Shown here: positions 17,284 through 24,692 of the stretch, one piece after another
Layout: the number at the start of each line of letters is the position of its first letter
Numbering within the stretch: position 1 is the stretch's first letter
Origin: SG8-40 sp963792855
GTDB taxonomy: Bacteria; Pseudomonadota; Gammaproteobacteria; Burkholderiales; Eutrophovitaceae
Reading direction: 5' to 3'
DNA length: 64,000 nucleotides
NCBI GenBank assembly: GCA_963792855.1
Contig: CAWBXZ010000017.1
Location: 31,998 to 95,997, forward strand
Program-made: the position numbers and the translations under genes
The notes under the pieces: generated by a model
The model's database searches: none
What the model was told of the DNA's origin: nothing
Seen by the model: only the letters and a program-made list of their open reading frames with translations

Positions 17284-17802
17284 TCATTTGGGTTCCGGCA
17301 GGCGCTCCAGGCCAATAACCCGGTCGTCAGGCCCGATGCCACGCTTCGCGAACCAGCCCTGGTTCATTTCCAGCGCGTATTTCGCCGGCCCGGCGGATGA
17401 GTGCGATTGCTCACTCAGGGGCAGCATGTCTTCGATGTTGAGGATGCGGCCTTCGCCATCGATAAATGCGACGGACAAGGCGATGGGCGTGTTCTTCATC
17501 CACATCGAAATTCGTTGCTCCCCGGGGAAAATAAAAACCATACCGGAGGACTCGGCGAGCCGTTTGCGGAACATCAGGCCCTTGCGTCTTGTTTCGGGAG
17601 TGTTGGCGAGTTCGGCGCGGATCGTGTGCTCGCCGATCCGGAGCGGGTAGGTCAGTAGCGGGTCGGCGCGTAGCGGTCCCGGCACAACGGCTGCCATCAG
17701 CAACGCCACAGCCGATGCCAGCAGGAGGGCATGCCTGATCAGGACATTGGCAGGGTAGAGGCTGTCGGATCGGAGCATGTTGTACCGCTTGATGTAACTC
17801 AT
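17284..17802 (-). CDS. DUF192 secreted protein
   Basis: A 172-residue protein with an N-terminal signal or anchor (LLLASAVALLMAAVV, cleavage likely after LRAD) and a DUF192 domain. The domain shows ELANTPETRRKGLMFR, GMVFIFP, WMKNTPIALSVAFID and ALEMNQGWF, all hallmark positions. DUF192 proteins are small periplasmic or extracellular beta-rich proteins of unknown role. The start could also be the ATG at 17778, which would give a more typical signal peptide. It is transcribed divergently from the PQQ dehydrogenase. Confidence 0.8.
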   Translation of the reverse strand: MSYIKRYNMLRSDSLYPANVLIRHALLLASAVALLMAAVVPGPLRADPLLTYPLRIGEHTIRAELANTPETRRKGLMFRKRLAESSGMVFIFPGEQRISMWMKNTPIALSVAFIDGEGRILNIEDMLPLSEQSHSSAGPAKYALEMNQGWFAKRGIGPDDRVIGLERLPEPK

Positions 17803-17938
17803 GATTGTGTCGGGTTCGGATTTGGAGGACGTCAGAACCGTTTGCTACAAATCGGACCGAAGCCCGGAAGCACGCGGCTATGCTGCGTTGCGCCATAAGA
17901 TAACACGCGGTTCTTTAGCCGATTTCGGCTCCGTCATG

Positions 17939-17967
17939 TTGACATTGGTGGACGCTTGGACTAACTT
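17939..17967 (+). promoter_or_regulatory. Sigma-70-type promoter of the PQQ dehydrogenase
   Basis: A perfect -35 box TTGACA at 17939-17944 is followed after 17 bases by TAACTT at 17962-17967, a moderate -10 box. This predicts a start near 17974 and a leader of about 150 bases before the dehydrogenase ATG. The rest of the 320-base divergent region shows no gene. Confidence 0.5.
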
Positions 17968-18124
17968 CTGCCACGTCGTAAAGGATTACATTCCAGGCCG
18001 TTTCGGATTTCGTTTGCTGGACCTGCCGCGGGGTGCTTTACGCATCAAAGTAGTAAATCAAAAACCTTAAAGCGTGGCGTCGGGAAGCATTCGGCCCACG
18101 TATTTATTCGGGAGGTGTCTCTTC

Positions 18125-19879
18125 ATGGTGAAGCAATCATTGCACTTCAAACGCGTTGCGGTGTCCACTGCCGCTGTCGCGTTGCTGGGCGCTTCGGGAG
18201 TTGTCTCTGCGGTGGGTGTGGATCGGCTTGAGTCCCAGCTGTATCCAAACTACGTCACAGACGACATGCTCCTTAACGCCGACAAGGACCAGCAAAACTG
18301 GCTCCATTACGGTAAAGATTATGAAATGACCCGCTACAGCGGCCTGTCCCAGATCAACCGGGACAACGTCAAGTCGCTGAAGCCGGCATGGAACCTTTCC
18401 TTCGGTATCCTCGAAGGCCAGGACAGTCAGGCCGTTGCCGTTAACGGCACGCTGTACGTTACCACTTCGTTCAACCGCGTCATCGCCGTCAACGGCACGA
18501 CCGGTGACATCATCTGGAAGTACGAGCGCGAGTTGCCGGGCGACGTGTTCCCGAAACTGTGCTGCGACGTGGTTAACCGTGGTGTCGCTGTCTACAAGAA
18601 CAAGGTTTACCTCGCCACTCTTGACGCCCACGTAGTCGCTCTGGACAACCAGACCGGCGACGTCGTCTGGGACAAGAAGATCGGTGATTACACCTACGCT
18701 GAAACCTTCACCATCATGCCTCTGGCGGTCAACAACAAGATCGTCTTCGGTACCGCTGGTGCGGAATACGGCGTGCGTGGCTGGGTTGCGGCGATCGACG
18801 CCGACACCGGCGCACCGGCCTGGAAGACCTACAGCATCCCCGGCCCGGGCGAGCCTGGCAATGAAACCTGGGGTGGTGATTCCTGGAAGTACGGCGGTGG
18901 TTCAGCCTGGATTACCGGTTCCTACGACAAGGAAACCAACCTGCTGTACTGGCCGATCGGCAACCCCGGTCCTGACTTCGACCGTCACGTCCGTCCCGGC
19001 GACAACCTGTTCAGCAACTCGATGCTGGCGCTTGATGCCGACAGCGGCAAGATCCAGAGCTACTTCCAGTACACGCCCAACGATCCGTACGATTACGACG
19101 GCGTGAACGAGAACGTTCTGGTGAACCTCGGCGGCAAGAAGCTCTACATCCACGGCGATCGCAATGGCCACCTCTACGCCATTGACCGAGCCAACACCCG
19201 CAAGACCAAGTACGGCCGCGAGAACATCTGCGTATGGGTAACCCCCCTGCTGGTGGTCAACTGGGTGAAAGAGCCGATCTCTCCGAAGAAAGACAACTGC
19301 CGTCCGGTCTTCAACTATCCGGAAATGGACGTTGTTTACGATCGCGTTACCACCAACATCGCGCCGTCTCTTGACGGTGGTAAAGAGTGGCACCCGCTGT
19401 CGGTCAGCCTCCGCACCAAGATGGCTTATGTCCCGGTGTATGACTTCACCATGGACCTCCAGGCCAAGAAAATGGAATGGAAGCGTGGTGAGTGGTACCT
19501 CGGCGCCAAGGTCATTACCTTCAATGCTGGCGCAGGCCAGACGAAGGCTTATGACGCAGCAACCGGCGCGCTGGTCTGGGCACGTTCCCAGAGCTGGCCG
19601 GCGACCGGTGGTCTCCTGACCACGGGTGGCGGCCTGGCCTTCTACGGCGATCCGGACGGCATGTTCAATGCTGTTAACGATGAAACCGGTGAGCACCTCT
19701 GGGGCTTCCAGGTTGGTTCCGGCGTTCACGGCAACCCGACGACCTACACGGCCGGCGGCAAGCAGTATGTCGCGATCGTGTACGGTGCCGGCGGTGGCGG
19801 TATCTGGCCGCTGTACTACGCCAACTTCCTGAAGACCCACACCAAGGGTGGCGGTCTGATGGTGTTCACGGTCGACTAA
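18125..19879 (+). CDS. Lanthanide-type PQQ-dependent alcohol dehydrogenase (XoxF/ExaF-like)
   Basis: A 584-residue periplasmic quinoprotein with a signal peptide cleaved around residue 29. It is an eight-bladed propeller with repeated W-motif strands. Key residues are the adjacent cysteines C146-C147 (the disulfide over PQQ), metal ligands E214 (GAEYGVRGW) and N280 (IGNPG), the catalytic D323, and a second aspartate D325 in PYDYDG. That extra aspartate marks enzymes needing lanthanides (XoxF, ExaF/PedH); calcium MxaF has alanine there. The GDNLFSNS segment differs from the GDNKWSMT of classic XoxF, so ethanol or another alcohol may be the substrate. GGAGG lies nine bases before the ATG. Codon choice is strongly biased, implying high expression. 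Confidence 0.9.
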   Translation: MVKQSLHFKRVAVSTAAVALLGASGVVSAVGVDRLESQLYPNYVTDDMLLNADKDQQNWLHYGKDYEMTRYSGLSQINRDNVKSLKPAWNLSFGILEGQDSQAVAVNGTLYVTTSFNRVIAVNGTTGDIIWKYERELPGDVFPKLCCDVVNRGVAVYKNKVYLATLDAHVVALDNQTGDVVWDKKIGDYTYAETFTIMPLAVNNKIVFGTAGAEYGVRGWVAAIDADTGAPAWKTYSIPGPGEPGNETWGGDSWKYGGGSAWITGSYDKETNLLYWPIGNPGPDFDRHVRPGDNLFSNSMLALDADSGKIQSYFQYTPNDPYDYDGVNENVLVNLGGKKLYIHGDRNGHLYAIDRANTRKTKYGRENICVWVTPLLVVNWVKEPISPKKDNCRPVFNYPEMDVVYDRVTTNIAPSLDGGKEWHPLSVSLRTKMAYVPVYDFTMDLQAKKMEWKRGEWYLGAKVITFNAGAGQTKAYDAATGALVWARSQSWPATGGLLTTGGGLAFYGDPDGMFNAVNDETGEHLWGFQVGSGVHGNPTTYTAGGKQYVAIVYGAGGGGIWPLYYANFLKTHTKGGGLMVFTVD

Positions 19880-19929
19880 TAATCGATCGGAGCAGCACAA
19901 GCGAAGTACACGTAAGCTAGCAGTAATGA

Positions 19930-19963
19930 CAAGGGGGGACGTTGACGTCCTCCCTTGTTTTTT
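19930..19963 (+). terminator. Rho-independent terminator after the dehydrogenase
   Basis: An inverted repeat of about 11 pairs (AAGGGGGGACGT against ACGTCCTCCCTT, one G-T pair) is followed by a run of six T. It lies 50 bases after the dehydrogenase stop, which suggests the two downstream genes are expressed at a lower level by read-through or from their own promoter. Confidence 0.8.
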
Positions 19964-20065
19964 GTGTGCCGGATGGTGTGTCTGGTAGTTTCCGGTGGAA
20001 CTTGGAGCGCATTTTCGGATCATTAGTCAGTACAGCCTGAAAATAACGCGCCAAAGGAGAAAGCA

Positions 20066-20908
20066 GTGAGTAAGCAGGTTTTCAAGACATGTATGGCCGT
20101 GGCAGTTGCCATGTTCGTGGGCGCAGCAGCCTATGCTCAGGACGAAAGTGAATCCCTCGATGTGCTGGAGCGGTCGAAGGCCAAAGGAAAGCTGGTCGCA
20201 TGCGCGGACCCTTACGACTTTCCCTACGCGGCGCGTAATGCCAACCCTCCCGGATTTGACGTTGACATCCTTCGCGAGCTTGCCAAACTCGGCGGTATGG
20301 AGTTGGAAATGTACTGGGCCGACACGGGAACACGTGGCGGCATGTCACGCGCTCTGCGCAATTCGATGATGAAGGGCAAGTGCGATATTTTCGCAGGCGT
20401 AGCCGATAGCGGTGATGACGACATTCTGATGGGCCAGTTGATGTTCACGGATCCATATCTGGGCACCGGGTATATCCTGGTGGTGCAGAATGAGGCCAGC
20501 GGCATGAAAACCATTGATGAACTGAGCGCTGCAAAGATCCGGATTGGCGTGCAGATGTCGACACCCATTGATGCCATGCTTCACGACAAGGGGATCGCCC
20601 GTGAGCTTTACCCCGACAATGCGAGGGTGATGCGCGGTATGGCAAATGGTGAAGTGAATGCGGCGATCGTGTGGTCGACCGTATTGACCAACGCGCAAAG
20701 AAAATACCCCGACGCGACATTCAAGATGGCCGAAGGTTACGTGCCCGTCGAAGGGCAGCAATGGGATCTGAAATACCTGATACGCAAACGCGACAAGTCG
20801 ATGTTGCAGTTTGTGAATGAAGGCGTGAAACAATTGCTGGATAATGGAAAAATTCAAGAGATCGTAGAAAGCTACGGCGTGCCGTTCTATCCGCCTTTCT
20901 CGTCATAG
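20066..20908 (+). CDS. Quinoprotein-dehydrogenase-associated periplasmic binding protein (XoxJ/MxaJ-like)
   Basis: A 280-residue periplasmic protein with a signal peptide cleaved after AYAQ and the fold of extracellular solute-binding family 3. Typical strands are KLVACADPYDFPY, GFDVDILRELAKL, IRIGVQMSTPID and GEVNAAIVWS. Proteins of this type sit beside PQQ alcohol dehydrogenases (MxaJ, XoxJ) and are thought to help activate or assemble the dehydrogenase rather than import a solute; no ABC permease is here. The GTG start has AGGAGA six bases upstream. The cytochrome gene follows after 23 bases, so the two form an operon. Confidence 0.85.
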   Translation: MSKQVFKTCMAVAVAMFVGAAAYAQDESESLDVLERSKAKGKLVACADPYDFPYAARNANPPGFDVDILRELAKLGGMELEMYWADTGTRGGMSRALRNSMMKGKCDIFAGVADSGDDDILMGQLMFTDPYLGTGYILVVQNEASGMKTIDELSAAKIRIGVQMSTPIDAMLHDKGIARELYPDNARVMRGMANGEVNAAIVWSTVLTNAQRKYPDATFKMAEGYVPVEGQQWDLKYLIRKRDKSMLQFVNEGVKQLLDNGKIQEIVESYGVPFYPPFSS

Positions 20909-20931
20909 AAACTATTTGGAGGTTGAGGACA

Positions 20932-21429
20932 ATGTTGGTGAATTTGTTTAGACAGCTGTCTGTTCGCGGTCTTGCTTTTGCGGTGGCGGTCGTCTCGGTT
21001 GGCGCCGTGACGAGCATGCTGCTGGCGCAACCGGCAATGGCGCAGCACAAGATGAATGAAACCGACCTCGAAGTGCCCACGAATGACATGGATGTCGTGG
21101 AAAAGGGTCGAGGCAAGTATGCCCAGCGTTGCGCGTTTTGCCACGGTGGTGACGGGCATGGCGGCAAGGGCCCGTGCCTGAGTTGCGGAAAGTTCGCCTA
21201 CATCGGCAACACCAATGCGGAAATCTACGCGACGATCGCTGGCGGGCTTCCCAACCGTTCGCTCGGTGGAACCATGGGGGCTTTCGGCACGACGATGACA
21301 GCAGAAGAAATTCTCAGCGTCTTGACCTTCCTGCGGTGGGAGGAGCATCGACGGATCGCTGCCGGAGAAATTCCGGATCCTGCGAAGGACAAGTCGAATG
21401 AGCAGGTAGTGTTTCCAAACGTAAACTGA
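20932..21429 (+). CDS. Periplasmic c-type cytochrome (XoxG-like electron acceptor)
   Basis: A 165-residue cytochrome c with a signal peptide cleaved after QPAMA. The haem is attached at C67-A-F-C70-H71, and methionines in GGTMGAFGTTM are candidates for the sixth ligand. This would accept electrons from the PQQ dehydrogenase and pass them to a terminal oxidase, as XoxG does. A second cysteine pair C82-x2-C85 (CLSC) follows closely and is not expected in a plain class I cytochrome. The ATG at 20932 has GGAGG nine bases upstream. A terminator follows. Confidence 0.85.
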   Translation: MLVNLFRQLSVRGLAFAVAVVSVGAVTSMLLAQPAMAQHKMNETDLEVPTNDMDVVEKGRGKYAQRCAFCHGGDGHGGKGPCLSCGKFAYIGNTNAEIYATIAGGLPNRSLGGTMGAFGTTMTAEEILSVLTFLRWEEHRRIAAGEIPDPAKDKSNEQVVFPNVN

Positions 21430-21473
21430 TTTTTCCGCACTTTGCTGGCCGGATTGTAATGGCCACAACGAAC

Positions 21474-21499
21474 AAAGCCGGCAAATGCCGGCTTTTTTG
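21474..21499 (+). terminator. Rho-independent terminator after the cytochrome gene
   Basis: The stem AAGCCGGC/GCCGGCTT with an AAAT loop is followed by TTTT. It lies between the convergent cytochrome and dut genes and may serve both directions. Confidence 0.8.
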
Positions 21500-21525
21500 T
21501 TACCTGGATTGAAACACGATCGTGG

Positions 21526-21975
21526 TTAATGTTTTCCGGTGCTGCCGAATCCGCCTGTGCCACGGTCGCTTTGTGCAAAGTCGTCAACGACGTTGAAAGA
21601 CACCTGTACCACCGGAACAATGATCAGTTGCGCGATGCGCTCGAGTGGCTTGAGGTCGAATTCCTGGTTGCCGCGATTCCAGATGGAGACAAAAAGCTGT
21701 CCCTGGTAATCGGAATCGATCAGTCCCACCAGATTGCCAAGCACGATACCGTGTTTATGACCAAGTCCCGAGCGGGGCAGGATCATGGCCGCCAGACCGG
21801 GATCGCCGATGTGGATCGCGAGCCCGGTCGGAACCAGTGTCGTCTCTCCGGGCTGAACCGAAGTGGCAGTGTCGATGCAGGCTCGTAAATCAAGGCCGGC
21901 CGAGCCGGGCGTTGCATACTCGGGCATGTTGGTTGTCAGGCGCGAATCGAGGATCCGCACATCGATCTGTGTCAT
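21526..21975 (-). CDS. dut: Deoxyuridine 5'-triphosphate nucleotidohydrolase
   Basis: A 149-residue trimeric dUTPase that hydrolyses dUTP to dUMP and pyrophosphate, keeping uracil out of DNA and feeding thymidylate synthesis. All five motifs are visible: AGLDLRA (1), PRSGLGHKHG (2), GLIDSDYQGQL (3), ERIAQLI (4) and the glycine-rich C-terminal arm DRGTGGFGSTG (5). The length is standard. It follows coaBC on the same strand, the usual proteobacterial order coaBC-dut. Confidence 0.97.
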   Translation of the reverse strand: MTQIDVRILDSRLTTNMPEYATPGSAGLDLRACIDTATSVQPGETTLVPTGLAIHIGDPGLAAMILPRSGLGHKHGIVLGNLVGLIDSDYQGQLFVSIWNRGNQEFDLKPLERIAQLIIVPVVQVSFNVVDDFAQSDRGTGGFGSTGKH

Positions 21976-22013
21976 GTTGTCAGGCTTTCGATACTGATTA
22001 GTGTCTGATCTGA

Positions 22014-23228
22014 TTAACGCGGCGACGCCACGGGCTTGGGAGACGGTTTGTAAAGCCGGGTTACATGCCGGATCAGGCGGCGCGCCTGATCCAGTTTGGA
22101 GCTGCGCGGCAGGCGATGTGTGCCTTCGTCATCTACAAGAAGCAGTTCGTTTTCGTCGCTGCCGAGGGCGTTCTGAACCAGGTTGGCGGCTATGAGGGGT
22201 ATGTTCTTGCGCCGGCGTTTTTCGGTGGCATAAGCCTCAACATCCTGACTCTCGGCCGCGAAGCCGACGCAGAAAGGTGCGTCGTCGCGTGCGGCAACCG
22301 CTTCGAGAATATCCGGATTCGGTTCGAATTCGAGCTCTAAACCGGCACCGGTCTTCTTGATTTTGTGTTGCTGCCGGTTCTTGACCCGATAGTCGGCCAC
22401 CGCTGCTACAGCGAACAATATGTCGGTTTGTGCAACCCGCGCCATGACGGCGTCGTGCATTTCCTGTGCAGTGACGACATTGACCACCGACACGTTCGAT
22501 GGCGCCTCGAGGCTGGTCCGTCCCGACACCAGGGTGACGTGTGCACCGGCGTCGCGAGCAGCCCGCGCAATCGCGTAACCCATTCGACCAGAGGACAGGT
22601 TGGTGATTCCGCGCACAGCGTCGATTGGTTCGTAAGTAGGACCTGCGGTAACCAGGATGCGGGCACCGGCGAGCAATTTGGGCTGGAACCAGCTAACAAT
22701 GGAATCGACGATCTGAGCGGGTTCAGACATGCGGCCCATGCCGACCTCACCACAAGCCTGGTCACCGCTGGCGGGGCCGTCGATGACGATGCCGTCCTCG
22801 CGAAGTTGTTTTACGTTGCGCCGTGTTGCGGGGTTTTCCCACATCTGCCGGTTCATCGCCGGGGCAACCATCAGCGGGCATTCCCGCGCGACGCAAAGCG
22901 TCGCGAGCAGATCGTCGGCAGCACCGTGCACGAGTTTGGCAATGAAATCCGCGGTCGCGGGCGCCACGACCATCAGGTCGCGGTCGCGGGACAGTTCGAT
23001 ATGTGCCATCCCGTTGCCAATCCGGTCATCCCACATGCTGGTGTAGACCGGTTTGCCGGTGAGTGCCTGCAAGCTCAAGGGGGAGATGAAACGGCTGGCT
23101 GCTTCCGTCATGACGACCTGCACATCCGCGCCTTCCTTGATCAGCGAGCGGGCAAGATCAGCCGCCTTGTAAGCGGCAATGCCGCCGGTCAATCCCAGAA
23201 GAATTCGCTTCCCAGCCAGTTCTGCCAT
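22014..23228 (-). CDS. coaBC: Bifunctional phosphopantothenoylcysteine decarboxylase/synthetase
   Basis: A 404-residue coenzyme A biosynthesis protein. The N-terminal CoaC flavin domain shows GKRILLGLTGGIAAYKA, the active-site histidine in MAHIELS and the PAMNRQMW loop. The C-terminal CoaB domain has ILVTAGPTYEPIDAVRGITNLSSG and the dimerisation motif KKIKK-like HKIKKT. It joins cysteine to 4'-phosphopantothenate and decarboxylates the product. The ATG at 23228 has GAGG just upstream, and the upstream in-frame residues do not match the family. It is divergent from radC with about 70 bases between. Confidence 0.97.
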   Translation of the reverse strand: MAELAGKRILLGLTGGIAAYKAADLARSLIKEGADVQVVMTEAASRFISPLSLQALTGKPVYTSMWDDRIGNGMAHIELSRDRDLMVVAPATADFIAKLVHGAADDLLATLCVARECPLMVAPAMNRQMWENPATRRNVKQLREDGIVIDGPASGDQACGEVGMGRMSEPAQIVDSIVSWFQPKLLAGARILVTAGPTYEPIDAVRGITNLSSGRMGYAIARAARDAGAHVTLVSGRTSLEAPSNVSVVNVVTAQEMHDAVMARVAQTDILFAVAAVADYRVKNRQQHKIKKTGAGLELEFEPNPDILEAVAARDDAPFCVGFAAESQDVEAYATEKRRRKNIPLIAANLVQNALGSDENELLLVDDEGTHRLPRSSKLDQARRLIRHVTRLYKPSPKPVASPR

Positions 23229-23300
23229 TTGCCTCACTCTGACAAGTCTTGATCCGGCAAGTGTAAACTCTTGTTGCATAATGGGAAAGCAGGGGGGGCG

Positions 23301-23975
23301 ATGTCGCTGCGAGATTTGCCGGAGGACGAGCGGCCGCGCGAGAAGCTGCTGAAAAAGGGTGCAGCATCACTGGCGGATTCCGAACTGATCGCGATTTTTC
23401 TGCGCACTGGCGTCAGGGGAAAGAGTGCGGTCGATCTGGCGCGTGCGCTGCTCGAGCGTTTCGGATCGCTCGGCGGCATCGTCGGTGCCGAACTGGCGGA
23501 GTTTACCGAGATCGACGGGCTTGGCGAGGCCAAATACGTTCAATTGCAGGCGGCCGTCGAACTGGCCAGGCGCGCTCTTGACCAGGAAATGCGGGACGCG
23601 GACAACCTGAGTTCGCCGGATGCAGTGCGGCGCTACCTGCGCCTGCTGCTTGAACAACGCCGGGTCGAAGTGTTTGTAGGTCTGTTTCTCGATGCGCAGA
23701 ACCGCTTGATCGCGGCCCGGGAGCTGTTTTCCGGGACACTGACCCAGACCAGCGTCTATCCCCGCGAAGTGGTCAAAAGCGCCCTGAGCCACAATGCCGC
23801 ATCGGTTATTTTTGCGCACAATCACCCGTCCGGGGTCGCAGAGCCAAGTCGAGCCGACGAGAGCCTCACGCAAGCCCTCAAGCAGGCGCTGGCACTGGTG
23901 GACGTGCGCGTGCTCGATCACTTCATTGTCGGGCAGGGGAGCATGTTGTCGTTCGCTGAGCGCGGGCTTCTTTGA
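23301..23975 (+). CDS. radC: RadC-family JAB/MPN domain protein
   Basis: A 224-residue RadC protein. The N-terminal helix-hairpin-helix part begins LRDLPEDERPREKLL with ELIAIFLRTG. The C-terminal JAB/MPN domain has the metal motif HxHx7SxxD in FAHNHPSGVAEPSRADE. Despite its name, a role in repair is not established; a metallo-hydrolase activity is inferred from the motif. The start at 23301 sits after a G-rich ribosome site. Placement beside coaBC-dut is typical. Confidence 0.95.
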   Translation: MSLRDLPEDERPREKLLKKGAASLADSELIAIFLRTGVRGKSAVDLARALLERFGSLGGIVGAELAEFTEIDGLGEAKYVQLQAAVELARRALDQEMRDADNLSSPDAVRRYLRLLLEQRRVEVFVGLFLDAQNRLIAARELFSGTLTQTSVYPREVVKSALSHNAASVIFAHNHPSGVAEPSRADESLTQALKQALALVDVRVLDHFIVGQGSMLSFAERGLL

Positions 23976-24071
23976 CGCCTCGAGCGTCAGCCTCATTGCC
24001 CCGCAGTGTCTGGCGTTCGAGGCAGCCGTATCGGCTTGCCGTGCCATCCGGGCGCCACGATGGCGCCGGCG

Positions 24072-24692
24072 TCAGCTGTTGCTGCCGCCCGCTGCCGAAC
24101 CGGCCTGTGAAGTCACGGTTTCGATCAGCGATTGAAGATTGCGGATCTGGTAGTTCGCGATCGCGACGACCTCCGAAGTGCCGGCGACGTGCACATAGCG
24201 GCTGATCTCGTCCGGCGCTATGTCGCCAACCGAATAGCGTGCCCGCGGTTCGATCTGGTCGGGCAGGTACACCAGAATAATCATCTCCGGTTTGGTGACA
24301 CCGAACGCGTCGTCGGCGGCCAGCGTAAAGCGCCGCTCGATCCGGGCGCGGCCCAGGCCACCGAGGAATTTTGCGATCTTTTCCGACATTTCAGGGTCAG
24401 GAACGTGTTCGTGGACGCTCTGCGGACCCGCGTGTACGCCGTGATAGAACCATGCACCCTGTTCATCGCGCGAGAAGCGGTGCAGATTGCCAGCGACGGC
24501 AATCTCGATTACGGCGATCTCCTCGAGTGGCGCCGGCATCAGAAATTGCGGGCCGGCAGCGGTTTCGTCATCGGATTGCGATGGTTGGTCGCGGAACTCC
24601 AGCACTGCAATGACGATGAGTAATGCCGCAAGAACCGCCCAGACGATAACGCTGCGACCGCCGCGCCTGACCGTCACCGTTGTCTCCACCAA
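24072..24692 (-). CDS. DUF4340-like accessory protein of a Gld-type ABC system
   Basis: A 206-residue protein with one N-terminal membrane helix (VIVWAVLAALLIVIAVLEF) and a periplasmic domain. The domain holds EEIAVIEI, RDEQGAWFYHG, ERRFTLAADDAFGV and a hydrolase-less beta-rich end. This resembles DUF4340 proteins that close operons of the GldA-GldF-GldG type. It overlaps the upstream gldG-like gene by 19 bases, showing translational coupling. The function is unknown; the substrate of the transporter is likewise unknown. Confidence 0.65.
   Translation of the reverse strand: MVETTVTVRRGGRSVIVWAVLAALLIVIAVLEFRDQPSQSDDETAAGPQFLMPAPLEEIAVIEIAVAGNLHRFSRDEQGAWFYHGVHAGPQSVHEHVPDPEMSEKIAKFLGGLGRARIERRFTLAADDAFGVTKPEMIILVYLPDQIEPRARYSVGDIAPDEISRYVHVAGTSEVVAIANYQIRNLQSLIETVTSQAGSAAGGSNS

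Noticed and set aside
18902..20023. Long minus-strand frame opposite the PQQ dehydrogenase
   Set aside because: High GC third positions and strong codon bias of the dehydrogenase create an antisense open frame; no domain is visible.
23249..23282. Sigma-70 promoter for radC (TTGATC and CATAAT)
   Set aside because: The spacing of 22 bases is too long and neither box is close to consensus.
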